NCBI GenBank assembly: GCA_015680685.1
Contig: MNCI01004661.1
Span: forward strand, 363,476-427,475
Source: Gnetum montanum
Taxonomy: Eukaryota > Streptophyta > Gnetopsida > Gnetales > Gnetaceae
DNA length: 64,000 nt
Direction: 5' to 3'
Shown: piece by piece, positions 12,841 to 24,594 of the stretch
Layout: every line of letters begins with the position of its first letter
Position numbering within the stretch: position 1 is the stretch's first letter
Position numbers and translations under genes: made by a program
Notes under the pieces: generated by a model
Told to the model about the DNA's origin: nothing
The model's database searches: none
The model's input: only the letters and a program-made list of their open reading frames with translations

Positions 12841-13254
12841 TCTTAGTCTACTTCCGTCCATGGATGAAATATTTTTACTCTATAATGCTTGAAGATTGTT
12901 TTTAAATAACACAAGTCCTCCTTCCAACGCAAAATAAAAAAGAAAAAGAAAAAGCAGAGGAGGCCAACTTCATCTGTGAAGGCATTACGCAATCGAAACT
13001 TTCTTAAAAATGCCGAATTAAATGAGCCCTTGCAAATCGTTTGGAGTAACAATGGATTTGTCCTGCAGTTTGGCATAAGGTGCAGGAGTCCCTTCACTTT
13101 CCTTCCCGTTTGCATTGTTCCAACAGCGTTTGTTATGTAGTTATTTTCCCATCTTCTTTATCTTAATCTAAGATCTTAACGTGCCAAATGCAGTGTGCCG
13201 CGCTAATGCAAAATTTGATAGGCTTTCGCACCACAATTAAACGCATCCAGAAGA

Positions 13255-13620
13255 GTGGACAGACCACCGTATGTGATGGGAGAGGGCCCTTGTTATTCAC
13301 ATTCAAAGTCAGTGACATTGATTAACAAAAAAACTACGTTTAAGCAAGCAAACAAGCTCAAACCCATAACAGATAACAATCGGTGCACTATAATATCCAT
13401 CATTCCAGTCAAGACAAACAAAGAGGGGATAAAAATCTGGGCATATTTTACTTACTTTCCAAGCAAGGGCGGTAAGCAGTTAACAAACTCTTGTATTCTA
13501 TTGGGAGACCCAGTTCACAAATTCAGTAAACTACATCAAGGAATCGTGTCGATAACGGGTGTCGAGGAAGGAACTTACAAGTTACTTGAAAGCCAGCCCA
13601 ACTGTAGTTGCAGTTGGTGA
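13255..13620 (+). CDS. Unrecognised 121-residue ORF
   Basis: This is the longest frame between the LINE remnant and the LysM gene. It begins MDRPPYVMGEGP and ends NCSCSW. I see no known domain, signal peptide or membrane segment. It lies in DNA of more genic composition, so a real exon or a chance frame are both possible. Confidence 0.2.
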   Translation: MDRPPYVMGEGPCYSHSKSVTLINKKTTFKQANKLKPITDNNRCTIISIIPVKTNKEGIKIWAYFTYFPSKGGKQLTNSCILLGDPVHKFSKLHQGIVSITGVEEGTYKLLESQPNCSCSW

Positions 13621-14054
13621 GATAGAAGATACACCTGGCTTGTCCTGGTTGCTTTGGCGTTCTCACCAACCAGGGTTTAGCTTCTGGTCACAGGTCAATC
13701 CGTTTATAAACATTGGAATATAATGCAGCCCAACACATACTATATTTTGCTCTCATCAACCTCGTTTGGATCGTCATATACATCCAACTGATGATGATCC
13801 AAGTTCTACCGGTAATCCATCATCATCAGCAAAGGTTGTGTGTGGAAGTTTGCTTTCTTGGTTTTCTCTCTACCACCACCACCACCAGCATTCCTGTCCT
13901 CCTCCATGGAATGGAAGTGAGGCCGAACTGTGAAAGAGAAAGAGTGGCAGAAGCAAGTTTTTTAGACACACATATATAATGGTTTGTGTTGAAGCTCGTT
14001 TGCATGATTGTAGGAGGAGTATCTGTTGTTTCTCGTTTTGGGTGAAGACCAATA

Positions 14055-14306
14055 ATGGAGAACAGAGTTAGGTGTTTCATGTTGTTTGCATTGGTGGCTT
14101 TTGCAGTTTTGACGAAGATGAACTGTGTTGCAGGTGGGCAGCAGCCTTGCCCAGAGATATACATTGTGAAGGCAGGGGAGACTCTGCACTCCATAAGTGC
14201 AAAGTGTAATGCTCCTTTCATTCTGGTTGACAATCCCTTCATAAATGACTCGTTGGATCTGTATGAAGGATTGCCTCTTCTCATTACCAGCGTTGAGGAA
14301 CCTTAG
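14055..14306 (+). CDS. Small secreted LysM-domain protein
   Basis: This 83-residue single-exon gene starts with a signal peptide (about residues 1-26, MENRVRCFMLFALVAFAVLT, followed by a small-residue cleavage region near VAGG). One LysM domain follows (about residues 32-80) with YIVKAGETLHSI, CNAPFILVDNPF and YEGLPLLI, matching the LysM pattern Y.V..GDTL..IA...N+....L..N. LysM domains bind N-acetylglucosamine polymers such as chitin or peptidoglycan. The protein has no transmembrane, kinase or GPI-like tail, so it probably acts free in the apoplast. Two cysteines (PCPE and KCNA) could pair. Single-LysM small proteins are known in plants. The minus-strand ORFs over it are shadows. Confidence 0.75.
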   Translation: MENRVRCFMLFALVAFAVLTKMNCVAGGQQPCPEIYIVKAGETLHSISAKCNAPFILVDNPFINDSLDLYEGLPLLITSVEEP

Positions 14307-15522
14307 CTACTGTTGCAAAAGCAATCATGGTAACAGAAGTTTTTTTTTTAGCGTGATTTCAAATGCCAACCTGAAGAGGCAAATAACGCAGATAAGAGCA
14401 ACCCAAACAAAAGAATGATGTTTTGGTTGTTAATAAGGTTTTTGAGATGGAAAAATTTGTCATCAATCTTAGCGTCAGAAATGATCATGCACATCATCTT
14501 TACCTATTGTGTTCTGTAATGTAACGGTAGGTTCGTCTGTTTTTTTCCCGTCCATTCTTTAAGATACAGTTGAGTTCAAGAGTTGTCTCAGCCAGTTCTC
14601 AATGGTTTTTTCTTATACCAAAAGAAAATATGATTTGTGAAACTGTGGGAGTTTCAAAATCCTTGCTTACCTTGTTTATGATAGTTGACAATCTGAAATC
14701 TGAAAGTCATGTATCGTTACAGAATTTGATTCGCTTCTTCCTTAAAAAAAACTACAAATACAAAGGTTCATACCACGTATCTTCGAAATTATAGTCCGTA
14801 ACAGCATCCAGAAATCACTGACGTTTGTTTCTTATGGATGCCAAAAAGCATTGTCTGAGGATGGATTGCCTCCCTTAATTTTAATGATATAAAACTCTCG
14901 TATTGCACGAAGATACAGGAAGCTTTCACATAAAATCCTCAACAAAACAAATGCCTGAATTTGGAAAGTTCGAAGATTTGAGGAAATATGAGTTGAGTTT
15001 GCAACATAAAGGAGACAGCATAGGAGGAGTAGATTCTGAAGTAACATATTATTTAACGTTACATTCGATTCTGAAACCAAATAAATGAGGATAAAGTTTG
15101 ATGACAATGACAATTAATATAAGCATTTTAATCTTCTTTAACATTAAAATCAGATGCATCAAATTTTTGTTCAGCAATACATCCATTTTCCATGTTTTAA
15201 ATTTACAAAGTAAGTTAAGGTAATTCGAAATTGGGATTTCTATATCGAAAACATTCACTGGGATCCACTGATAAATTGTGTATCATGTGAAACAAAATTT
15301 CAATAATATGAATCAATACTATGATGGTCAGGAAAAATGTTCCAGAACTTGAGAATCTACCTAGATACACCAAATCAGAAATATTTGTAACTGTAAATTT
15401 AGCATATCATAACTATGAAATGTTTTCTTTTGATTTATTCAACTGCTCATCACAAAATATATAATAACATTATGATATGCAGTCACTGTTTGCAACCATG
15501 GGGCGTTGCCGTTTAAGATCCA
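14307..15522. other. Intergenic sequence between the LysM and P450 genes
   Basis: The 3' ends of the LysM gene (+) and the P450 gene (-) converge here. The sequence is AT-rich. Short frames at 14570-14794 and 14832-15113 have no recognisable features. I see no transposon ends. Confidence 0.4.
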
Positions 15523-18500
15523 TCATGACGATTGGCCATGAAAAGTGAGTTTCAAGCGCAAGCCTTTTACAACAGTCGGCAAAGGATCCACAACTATTGT
15601 TTCATCATGATCCACCAGCTCCCACTGAAAATTTTGCAGAATGTAATACATGAATACAAGTATCTCCATGTATGCAAACTCATATCCAGGGCACATCCTT
15701 GGACCTGATCCAAAAGGCATAAATGTGTAGGGAGATGGGCCTTCTCCTTCAAATCTTGATGGCCGAAAATCTTCTGGTTCTGAGAAGTGCTCTGCTCTTT
15801 TTTGAGTGGAGTTAACTGTCCAATAAACCTGTCAAAAGTCGCAGTGTAAACATTATTGGTCATCGTTGATCACATAAATAGGATGTTAATATTGATTTTT
15901 TATTTTTTATTTTTTGAGACTGGTCAGATATTAATATTGATTATTTACCTTCCATCCTTTTGGTATGGTGTATCCCATATAACTTGTATCTCTGACGGCC
16001 TCTCGAAAACTACCCTGAGCAGCAGGATGCAACCTAAGCACTTCTTGTACAGCTCTCTTTGCATATTTCATTTTTGAAATATCTTCCCAATCTAAAATTG
16101 CATCTGGATTTTTGGATTCCCTTATCTCCTTTTGCTCTGTTAAAATGGATAAACAATGGAAGACAAAAAGAATTCATGCCATTGATAATGCTATTTCCCT
16201 TTCAAGGGAAACGCCTTGGTATAAAACCTAGGATGAGACGGCGAAAATTGCAAACTGGAATCTCAAATTCGAGAGAAAAGGTAGTCATTCATACAGTTTG
16301 ATAGAAAGCCTAACCTTAACAATGAGAGGAATCAATTAAATGTCACCTGTAAGGATGGAACTATCTGCCATGTTATGTGCTAAGTAGCCAACAACTGACA
16401 TGAAATGCTTTTGCTTTTAACTGAATCAGGTGGAGGAGGGATTAACAGGGATCATCATTTGAAGTGATGATAAAGTGCTAGTTTTTTAAGTCAAAAATCT
16501 GAGTTCAAGTTTATCATTTAAAAGGTCAGGCTTTCACTCATTCACCAACCCTCATTCACCAACCCTCCCAGAACCTGGCTTTGGAGTATAAAGTATAAGA
16601 ATTGAAGCTCCAGGTGATAATCCTTTAAATAGAGGTATTAATGAGAAAAAAGAATTTAATAGATGAAAATGGATGCGAAGCACCCCTAGTTTAGGGTACC
16701 CTATGAAGACATCGGATTATCATTTCTGAAATTTTACAACGGTTTCTTGCTTCAATGAACAGCAAAAGACAGGTTATATCAAAACAGGTGCATATCAAAT
16801 AGCGAAAGAGAATAATTTTCAAAACAAATACAATGTTTAAAAAAAAAACTGGTTTCAGAAATACGTATTTTTTAATGAGTAAAAAGAAAGTATATTAATA
16901 AAATTCTTGCTTCAATTAACAGCAAAAGACAATCTATATCGAAACAGGTGCATATCAAATGGCCGAAGAGTAAATTTTAAAACACTGGTTTCAGAAATAA
17001 CTATTTTTTTAATGAGTAAAAAGAAAATATATTAATAAAAAATAAAATGTTTAGGATAATGAGATCAGGCCTGGGATCTTACTGATCAACCAGGATCAAA
17101 TTTCTCATAAAATAATGATTGCATGGTAAGAATTTACTTCAAAAATCTAAGCTCTAATTGCGGAAGCCTCAAAATTTGTAGGGAAGTGTCATTTTAAAAA
17201 TCAGATTCTCCCCAGAAATATCCCTTTCTAACAGAGGTTATATGTTTCAATTTGAAATCAAAACATTCAAGCAATTACAAGTACAGGGCTACTAAAGTCC
17301 ATATGGAAAGCTATAAAGTTTGTGTACCTAGCATGTAACACTAAAACCTGTAGGTACACAAATTACAAGAACTTACAACTTGCCGTTATAGGATACAGGT
17401 TGAATCTCAAAGGCTCTTGGTTTATGCTGAGAAATAAGTTGAATCCAGTGATAATGGCAGAATGAAACAGAGATTTTCCAGAATCCTGCATAGGTGGATA
17501 TGAATCCTAAAGAATCAATCAACAACTGTCAGTAAAATGATCTGTACCTTGAAGTATTTGATGGTAGCAGTCAGGGTTCCTAGCCAGACAGAGGAGCAGG
17601 GCTGCTATGGTACTGCAGCTAGTTTCATGCCCTGCCATAAGAAGAAACAGTATGTTGTCTCTGATTTCCTCATCTTCCAAACCCTTGGGAAATCCATCAT
17701 CAGCACCAGCCAAGAGCATAGAAGAAATCACATCCCGAGCCTCGGAATCCCCCATTGCAATATCTCTCCTCCTCTGTTCTATAACCCTCTGAATTCTCTC
17801 TCTGATTGAAGAGCCTGCTTTAATGGCCTTGTAATACCGAGTCCCCGGGAAATTCAGAGGCAGCTGCAAAAGCAGGAAAAAATATCACAAATTGCTGAAT
17901 TTCCTCGGAATTTAAGCTTTGTCAAGTCATGACTTTCATAGGTTGATAAATTTTCTTTCATAAAAGCCCAACCCAAAAGAAGAAGAAGGGAAATACTGAC
18001 CTGCAAAACACCTCTCATGAACACAACGAAGTGATCAGAAAGAACTTGCTGTTCCTCCTCTTCATCTATGCTAGCAAACAGGCTACAGGCCACAGTAAAA
18101 GTATACTTCTTAATCAGTGAATACGCCATGACCTGCAATTTTCCATTCCAAAACTTTGCCAAGTGATTCCTAACTATGAGATCCACCCTGCCCACATAAG
18201 TCCTGATTGAATCTGCTTTCAGAGACGCCCATAACAACTTCTTAACTTGCATGGCCTTATCCCCAGAGCAACCGACCAGGGATTTTCCCACAAGTTTACA
18301 AACAAAGGAGGGGCAGGAATAGGCCAGAACCTTATTCTCATTTGAGAAAACAAAGCGGTTCCCATCAGCGTTGCATAGAACTATTGTGGGGGATCCTACC
18401 AGAGAGGTTTTGAAGATATCTCCGTACTTGGACCTGCGTTCGTTGAAAAATTCTTGTGGGCTGCCCCTCTTCTGGCATGAAAGAAACTGCAGAGTTTCTC

Positions 18501-18663
18501 CGATTAAAGGCCATCCAAGGCTCCCTGGTGGAAGTTGGACTGATTTGTTTTTCGCTCTGAATAAGTAGTAAATAAAACAGCTCACTAGTACTGCTACTGA
18601 TACTGAGACTACAAAATGTGCTACAGATACTGAGACTGCAAGCTCTGCAACTGCTAGATCCAT
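15523..18663 (-). CDS. Cytochrome P450, CYP716-like (CYP85 clan), four exons
   Basis: Exons on the minus strand are 18663-18001, 17863-17548, 16136-15949 and 15828-15523, giving 490 residues with GT-AG introns in phases 0, 1 and 0. The protein has an N-terminal membrane anchor, the proline hinge [13 protein letters not shown], the I-helix oxygen-binding motif AGHETS, the ExxR motif in QEVLRLHP, the region FRPSRF, and the heme loop [10 protein letters not shown] with its cysteine ligand. It should be an ER-bound monooxygenase. The family oxidises triterpenes, and gymnosperm relatives (CYP716B, CYP725) act on terpenoids. The closest group by eye is CYP716B; CYP725 taxoid hydroxylases share the layout but look less similar. 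The substrate is unknown. An in-frame upstream ATG at 18678 would add five residues; I prefer MDLAV at 18663. All key residues are present. Confidence 0.88.
16744..17042. repeat. Tandem duplication in P450 intron 2
   Basis: Two diverged direct copies, starting at about 16744 and 16904, share CTTGCTTCAAT..ACAGCAAAAGAC, ACAGGTGCATATCAAAT, CTGGTTTCAGAAAT and AATGAGTAAAAAGAAA. The unit is about 140-160 bp. The intron (15949-16136 exon to 17548 exon) is 1411 bp, and this accounts for part of its length. Confidence 0.75.
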
Positions 18664-18678
18664 TCTGGATCCTGGCAA

Positions 18679-19256
18679 AACTCAGGAGCTGTTGGCGTTT
18701 TCTCGATGCTTGAAGATTTTAAGTTCCGAACCCAGAAAAACGTCATGGTTGATCAGGGCCAGTTTTCTAAACCCACAGCCGTTTGAGTTTGTCCCATCTT
18801 CACATACTTTTTGCTACTGCAGATCTGGACACCTGCCGTTTGAGTTAGCAGGGCCGGTTCATATGAAATGATGAGGTTTTCCATTGGATCATAGGAAAAG
18901 TGGGATCATCATGACTTCTGCGACATCACTGAAAACCTTGTTACAGCCGCAAACCATGGTTGGTGTTGAGGGCATGGGGCCATTATCAACAATACTAAAA
19001 GTAAAAAATCAGTTTAAAGTAATCTAGTAATATTCTTGCGTCTCCATCTCTTGGATTTGGCGTTGGGTATGGGGTGACATCTCATTTTTCAAGGCCAGCC
19101 TTCCCACCTTCATGAGCTTTGCCAGAGCATCAGGCAGGGATAAATCTTTAATTCGATATGATAAATATTTTTGTGTTGCCATCTTGATATTAAACAGATG
19201 AAATTCTATTGGTCATATTTCAAATTTTAGCATATTTAAATTATTGCAAACACTGC
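18679..19256. promoter_or_regulatory. Upstream region of the P450 and of the permease fragment
   Basis: This is 578 bp between the P450 start and the acceptor-like site that begins the permease homology. It should hold the P450 promoter. I searched both strands for permease membrane segments 1-3 and found none. No clear TATA box stands out. Confidence 0.35.
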
Positions 19257-20245
19257 AGGGCAGTATTCGAGTCCTACTGTTACCACAAAAATGAACACGA
19301 AAATGAACACGATGTGCAATGTGAATACCCTGAATTTAAAATAATGACCGTCTTTGCACTGCTGCAGATTTTTTCCTCTCAGATCAGAGATTTCAACAAA
19401 ATTTCTGAGCTGTCCTTTTTGGCTGAAGTAATGTCTATTTTGTATACATGTATAGGGCTGTTTCTGGTTCTTTCTAAAGTAATTGAACATGGAGAGTTTC
19501 GGGGAAACTTGGGAGGAATTGTTGGAGAAACAGGTGTCTCTGCAAGCTGCAAAACATTCAAAATTTTCAAAGCTCTTGGCGATATTGCATTTGCTTTATC
19601 TTACACTTGCCTTGTTATTGAAATTGAGAGCACATTTTTACTATCCCCACCAGAGGTTCGTACAATGAAGAAGGCATCACTGTTTTCGGCCTCCATCATA
19701 ACAATTTTCCATGTACTTTGTGGATGGTTTGGTTATGCTGCTTTTGGAAAACACACACCAGGACAGTTTCTGACAAGCTTTGGAAACTTTGAACCTTATT
19801 GGTTGGTCTGTCTTGCAAATTTTTGCGTTGCAGTCCATTTGATTGGAGCCTACCAAGTTTATTTGCAACCGGTGTTTGCATTTGGGGAAAAATGGGCCTC
19901 CGAGACATGGCCAAACAATGAGTTTGTAGCAGGGAAATGGAAAATTGGTTTGCCTCATCGTGTGAATCTTCTGAGACTCACATGGAGGCCTGCTATTGTG
20001 ATATCAGTTACAATATTTGCAGTGCTGTTTCCGGCTTTCAATTACATTCTGGGAATTTTGGGGGCATTAAATTTCTGGCCATTGACAATTTACTTGCCTG
20101 TGAGGATGCACATGATCCGGAAGAAGTACCAGAATTGGTCACAAAGAGGCATTTTATTACATGTATACAGTGTCATCTGTCTACTAGTCTCCCTGGTAGC
20201 CGCAGTTGGATCGCTTGAAGGGATTATTAAAGGAGTCTATCTTGC
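19257..20245 (+). pseudogene. Amino acid permease (AAP family), 5'-truncated
   Basis: An uninterrupted plus-strand frame from AVFESYCYHK to GSLEGIIKG matches the C-terminal two thirds of plant amino acid/auxin permease proteins. Landmarks are FKALGDIAFALSY, SPPE..TMKKASL, FGYAAFGKHTPG, NFEPYWLV, GAYQVYLQPVFAF, FPAFNYILGILGALNFWPL and LLVSLVAAVGS-EG. These membrane transporters move amino acids with protons and are usually about 460-490 residues. Roughly the first 130-150 residues (membrane segments 1-3) are absent. Homology begins right after an acceptor-like TGCAG at 19252-19256, so this looks like a final exon. The frame continues to 20288 with a non-homologous tail. The frame is clean over about 1 kb, so it is either a recently broken copy or a gene whose first exons lie elsewhere. 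Confidence 0.75.
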
Positions 20246-20459
20246 ATATATGATTATTTTTTCTAAAATTTTATTCATTTCACAGTGATTCTTCAGATGT
20301 AATGTTTTTGCAGTGCCTGGTAACTAGTGAGGTTTCTGCCAGTACAGTAACGTTGCTTTCAATCTCAACACCAAATGAAAGCTTTCAATTTGAAAAAAAA
20401 ACGCATTACGCAATAAAAGAATATAGAATAAAAAATTAAAAAAAATAATCATCTTGTCG

Positions 20460-20960
20460 TCAGCTGGAGGTGGGGGAAGCGGTGGTTCTATGGTTCATTT
20501 CTCTGAAATTTTTCTTGTGGCCGGGACTGGAGGGAGTTGGGAAGTTTTGGATCATTGTTTGCCACAGCGATTTCGTAGACTTTTACTGCGATTGATCGCG
20601 TAATCTTTTTGGGCCTGGATTTGCGTTTCCTTTCTTCGGCCAAAGAGCCGAGCGAGGTTGCAGGGAAGTCGACTCCGAGAGGGGATTTTGCGAGATAGAG
20701 TTTCAGAAACCATTGGTCGGCCACACGGATCTGCGCGAGGTTTTGTTTTATTTGTGGCCGCCAGGGCTAGCGCTTGAGTAAAGTAGGGTTCCTCGCGCTT
20801 CGTATCAATCCCTTCCACCTTTCTGGTTTTGCCCTGCTTTTCTGGGCGAAGACGTGGAACCTCAGAAGAAGGGATGATTATTGGCCGAGTTTCTGCTCCT
20901 TGTTCGCTTTTCAGCCCTGCTGCTACAGGGATTCAGATTCTGAGCAGCAGCATTCATTGC
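20460..20960. other. GC-rich island, possible first exon or promoter
   Basis: This block is clearly richer in G and C, and in CpG, than its surroundings. It is covered by overlapping frames on both strands (20488-20724 minus, with RKRKSRPKKITR; 20552-20818 minus; 20774-21043 plus). None is recognisable. It could be the 5' exon and promoter of a gene whose remainder has been lost. Confidence 0.3.
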
Positions 20961-23900
20961 AGATCGAAGATCTGAATTTCAGAGTTATTTTACTATGTTT
21001 TTCAAAACATAACATAATCTTCTTAAAATTAAATTTAATTTAAGTTTTCATGTTTGAAATATTATTATTATTATTATTTTCAGCTGAGAGTATTCCTGGT
21101 TCCGTACTACTGCAAGAGATCCAACCGTGCTAAACTGTGCTAAACTGTTCACTTTTCTGTCACAATCCCTGCAACCCCCATTATCACAGAGTTTGTGCGC
21201 TTGTTTTGCAACGTTGAACACCTTTTGGCAATTACGGTTAAAAGATCTTCACAATAAAACTCTGCAACTTTATCATTCTAAGGAAAACAAACTCCAGTGC
21301 ACTGTAGTCGGTGGATACTAATAGACGATTTAGGCCTCTTTCATTGTGCAAGTGATTTAATGATTTGTTCCTCTCTAATTCTTAAGAAAGAAACTCAGGT
21401 TTACTGCAGGAGGTAAAGTGAGTATGAAACAGGAACTCAGGATATCATTCAGCCTCTATGAATTACCAGCTACATAAGTTCGTCTAAACCAGTCTCTGAT
21501 GCGTTGGCTACCATGCTTGTTCCTGAGCTGAATAATTAGTAGATTTTTAGCACATTGTAAACTATATCATGTCTTCAAGATTCTTGGAAAAATACCATTG
21601 TTCAAGATGGACAAGCTGATTATTTTATTTATCGGCTTCGGCATCATCATTTTGTAGACAACGACATGGAGCACAATTGTTTCTCCGTGCCAAACCCATC
21701 CAGAAAATGGTCTCGGAACGTCTCAGGTCAGACACATGCGTACGAATTTTAAGAGTGTAAGGTGAATGAAACTTGAAATTTAGTCTATTATAAATGCCGA
21801 ATGAGATCTTATTTTTACGGGTCTTATAATGGTCGTGAATATTAATGAGTAATTTTCACAGCATGTATCTTCTTTATCGGCTGTCAATGTTTAAAGAAAA
21901 GGTTAAGCTTTGGCTTACCTATGACGGGCTTTTCCGAACCAACATCGATGATAAAAGTGAAGTGGCTGAAGTGAGAAATGTCACGCATGAATACAAACAA
22001 AAGAAATATTGACCAGGAGAAGATATTTTCACAGTTGGTGTACCCTAACTTTTGCAAAATATAGCTCTTGAAAGTGTGCTAGCAAATAGCTCAAATTTAT
22101 TGAATGGAAAAGTTTACAAAATATAAAATTCCTTGTTTATTATCATAGCTATGATTGAATCTAGAACTCAATGATTAAGGATATTAGAAACTTTTAAGTT
22201 AAAATTAGAAGGTAGCTACAAGAGAAAGCTTATTATTAGTTATCACAAACAAGTACAACACTTATAATGTTCTAAAAGTAACCTATAAGTGCATAAGTTA
22301 AGCCATCCACAAACCAACAAAAAGCTATTTAGAGGTATTTATGCCTTGGTGGATCCAGAAACCAATAGGCACCTAAAATGAGTAACCAAGTTGTTTCGGT
22401 CAAGGTCATTCCCTTGCACCAACAAAGTAGAAAGCACCAAAAAACAACACAGATAAGAATAACTTTTCAAATTTAGGGATGTCTACTTAGGTTAATAGTC
22501 TTACAATAAATGCTTTGAAAAAATAAGGTAGGAAAATTAATTGTTAGAAGGGAAGATAGTCCTAGTCCTAACAACATTTACATCATTAAAAGATTTGATG
22601 TAGCAATAAAAAGCTTTATTGAAATACCACCTTTTGTAGGAGCAAAAGTTACAAAAGTAAATGCTAGCACATTTTGTCCATCATGATTACCCTTACGTCA
22701 AGTCTCTTTGGCATATGTTAAAGTCTGCTTGTCAACAAAGATTTCATCTTTAAGTAAATAGTAATCTTCTTACATAAGGAAAAATTTTCATACATGTTAC
22801 CTATCCAAACTAATCAATACTTTCTAGAGTAAAAGTAAAAGTATTCACAAAAGCTTTTGTTTTCTCTAGTTTTTTATTGTCATTTGATCAATTTTATCCT
22901 TGATATTATCTTGATTTTTTGTATGTTTAGCCTTAGATTGTCTTTTTCTATCCTCAGCTTGAACACATTTTTTTCCTCAACATCTTTTTCTCAAGCAAAG
23001 AAAACTAACATTAAATAAATGTTCTTCATGAAAAAAATTACAAGAATTAAGAAATTTAAAATATGTACTTGGCTAATATAAATCTATCCACCTATTTGCT
23101 ATACCAATTCCTTTTTACAATTAAGAAAACCAAGAATACTAATAATTTCCTACTTAACTATCTAAAAAATCAACAAAAGATTAAATAGCTTGACAAAACA
23201 TAGAACATCAAAATATTTTTTAGATTGTACATCAAATTAAGAGTCCATTTATGAATGATCAACACTACATGATTCTCTATAAAAGACCCTATATCTATGG
23301 CACATTGCACAATTGAAGCATTGTCTAACTCAAAAAGCAAAAAGAAACAAGAATAATTTTGACTAAGAGGCTAACTACCACTTATGGATCAATAACCCTA
23401 AATAATATTTTGTCCATAATGCTCCAAGGAGAGCTTTGTGGTAACACTAAATAATATTCCATCCATAACGCTAGAGGGAGAGGTTATTAAATAAGATTTT
23501 ATCAATAACATTCCAATGAGAGCCTATTTGTAACAGGAAATAATATTTTATCCATAACAACAACATATTTGCTCCAAGCAATCTTTGGCTTCTATGTTTA
23601 TGTCTTCTTATTGCCATACACAAAAAATAAAATTCTTTCATGCAAAATTCTCTTGGCCAAATAATAGGTACATATATTAAACATATAACTAAGCTAATGC
23701 CTAGCCCAAATGATTTGAATCTCATATTTTTGCATTATATCATTTAACTGTGATTGCAAGGTAGGTAACCCAAAATTGAAATGAACACATATTATGATGT
23801 AAAACCAACAACTAATGACCCACATATACATCATCATAGAAAACAAAATCAAGTGTCTTAGTTACATTATCATCAATTAAAAAAAAGACCACAAATTCTT

Positions 23901-24590
23901 GCTTATCAATTTATAAATTTAGATTCTAAACATCAACATAAGTTTTTACATCAATAAAAGATGCAGAAATTTTAGCATTGATCAAAGAATTTCCTTTGGA
24001 GAATTCTAGAGAGATCAAATCCACTAAAGACTAATCAAAGAGAGTAACCAAATTTGTTAAAAAAATCAAATCTAAAAGAAAAGTGTTAAAGTTGAAGAAG
24101 AAACTTTACATCTAAAAAGTTTACATCACAATTTCATAAACTTACCAAAGGCTTCCCTATGATAATTCTAGAAAAACTCATCCAAGAAACAATTAGGGCA
24201 TATTTCATTACTTATAACATGGTCTCCTAAACCTTAGGATTTTTGCATCCAAACATATCATACCTTATAAGATAGAAACTTCCAAGATTACAAAACCCAA
24301 AGAAAACAAACAAGACTACTTAACATTTATGTATCTTTCTCCTGGTTCAGCAATAACACACCTGAATAATTGCAACTTATGAGATAAAATCTTCTAAGAG
24401 AAGAAAAAAATGAATCTAGCAAATCTCCAAGTACTGCCACTGATTAACTTCACAAAATCAAACAAATTTCTGGAAAAATATGGCACACATGTATATATAC
24501 ATGTGTGTAAACTTTGAGTTTAAATACTCAAATTTATATAAAGGATAAATCTTAAAAAACCAATAAAACTAACAAAATCTAGCTGTTCGA
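20961..24590. other. AT-rich intergenic sequence with retroelement traces
   Basis: No gene is visible. A block at about 22320-22400 (AGGTATTTATGCCTTGGTGG, then AGGCACCTAAAA) resembles 7088-7138 inside the A1 insert. A degenerate direct repeat lies at 23401-23560. The rest gives no readable protein. Confidence 0.4.
23401..23560. repeat. Degenerate tandem repeat, four units
   Basis: Four units start at about 23401, 23450, 23490 and 23539. Each has AATAATATTTTATCCATAAC or a close variant, and the first three are followed by a purine-rich GAGAG section. Spacing is 49, 40 and 49 bp. Confidence 0.6.
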
Positions 24591-24594
24591 AGTA

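Noticed and set aside
12843-13115. 90-residue minus-strand ORF with a poly-Phe run
   Set aside because: The Phe run comes from a GAAAAAGAAAAAG tract. No domain or conserved feature is seen.
13826-14284. 152-residue minus-strand ORF over the LysM gene
   Set aside because: It is the antisense shadow of the LysM coding region. It has no domain, and the sense frame has a signal peptide and LysM motif.
18664-18678. Upstream ATG (MPGSR) as the P450 start
   Set aside because: It is possible, but MDLAV at 18663 gives the usual length and N-terminal anchor. The two starts differ by only five residues.
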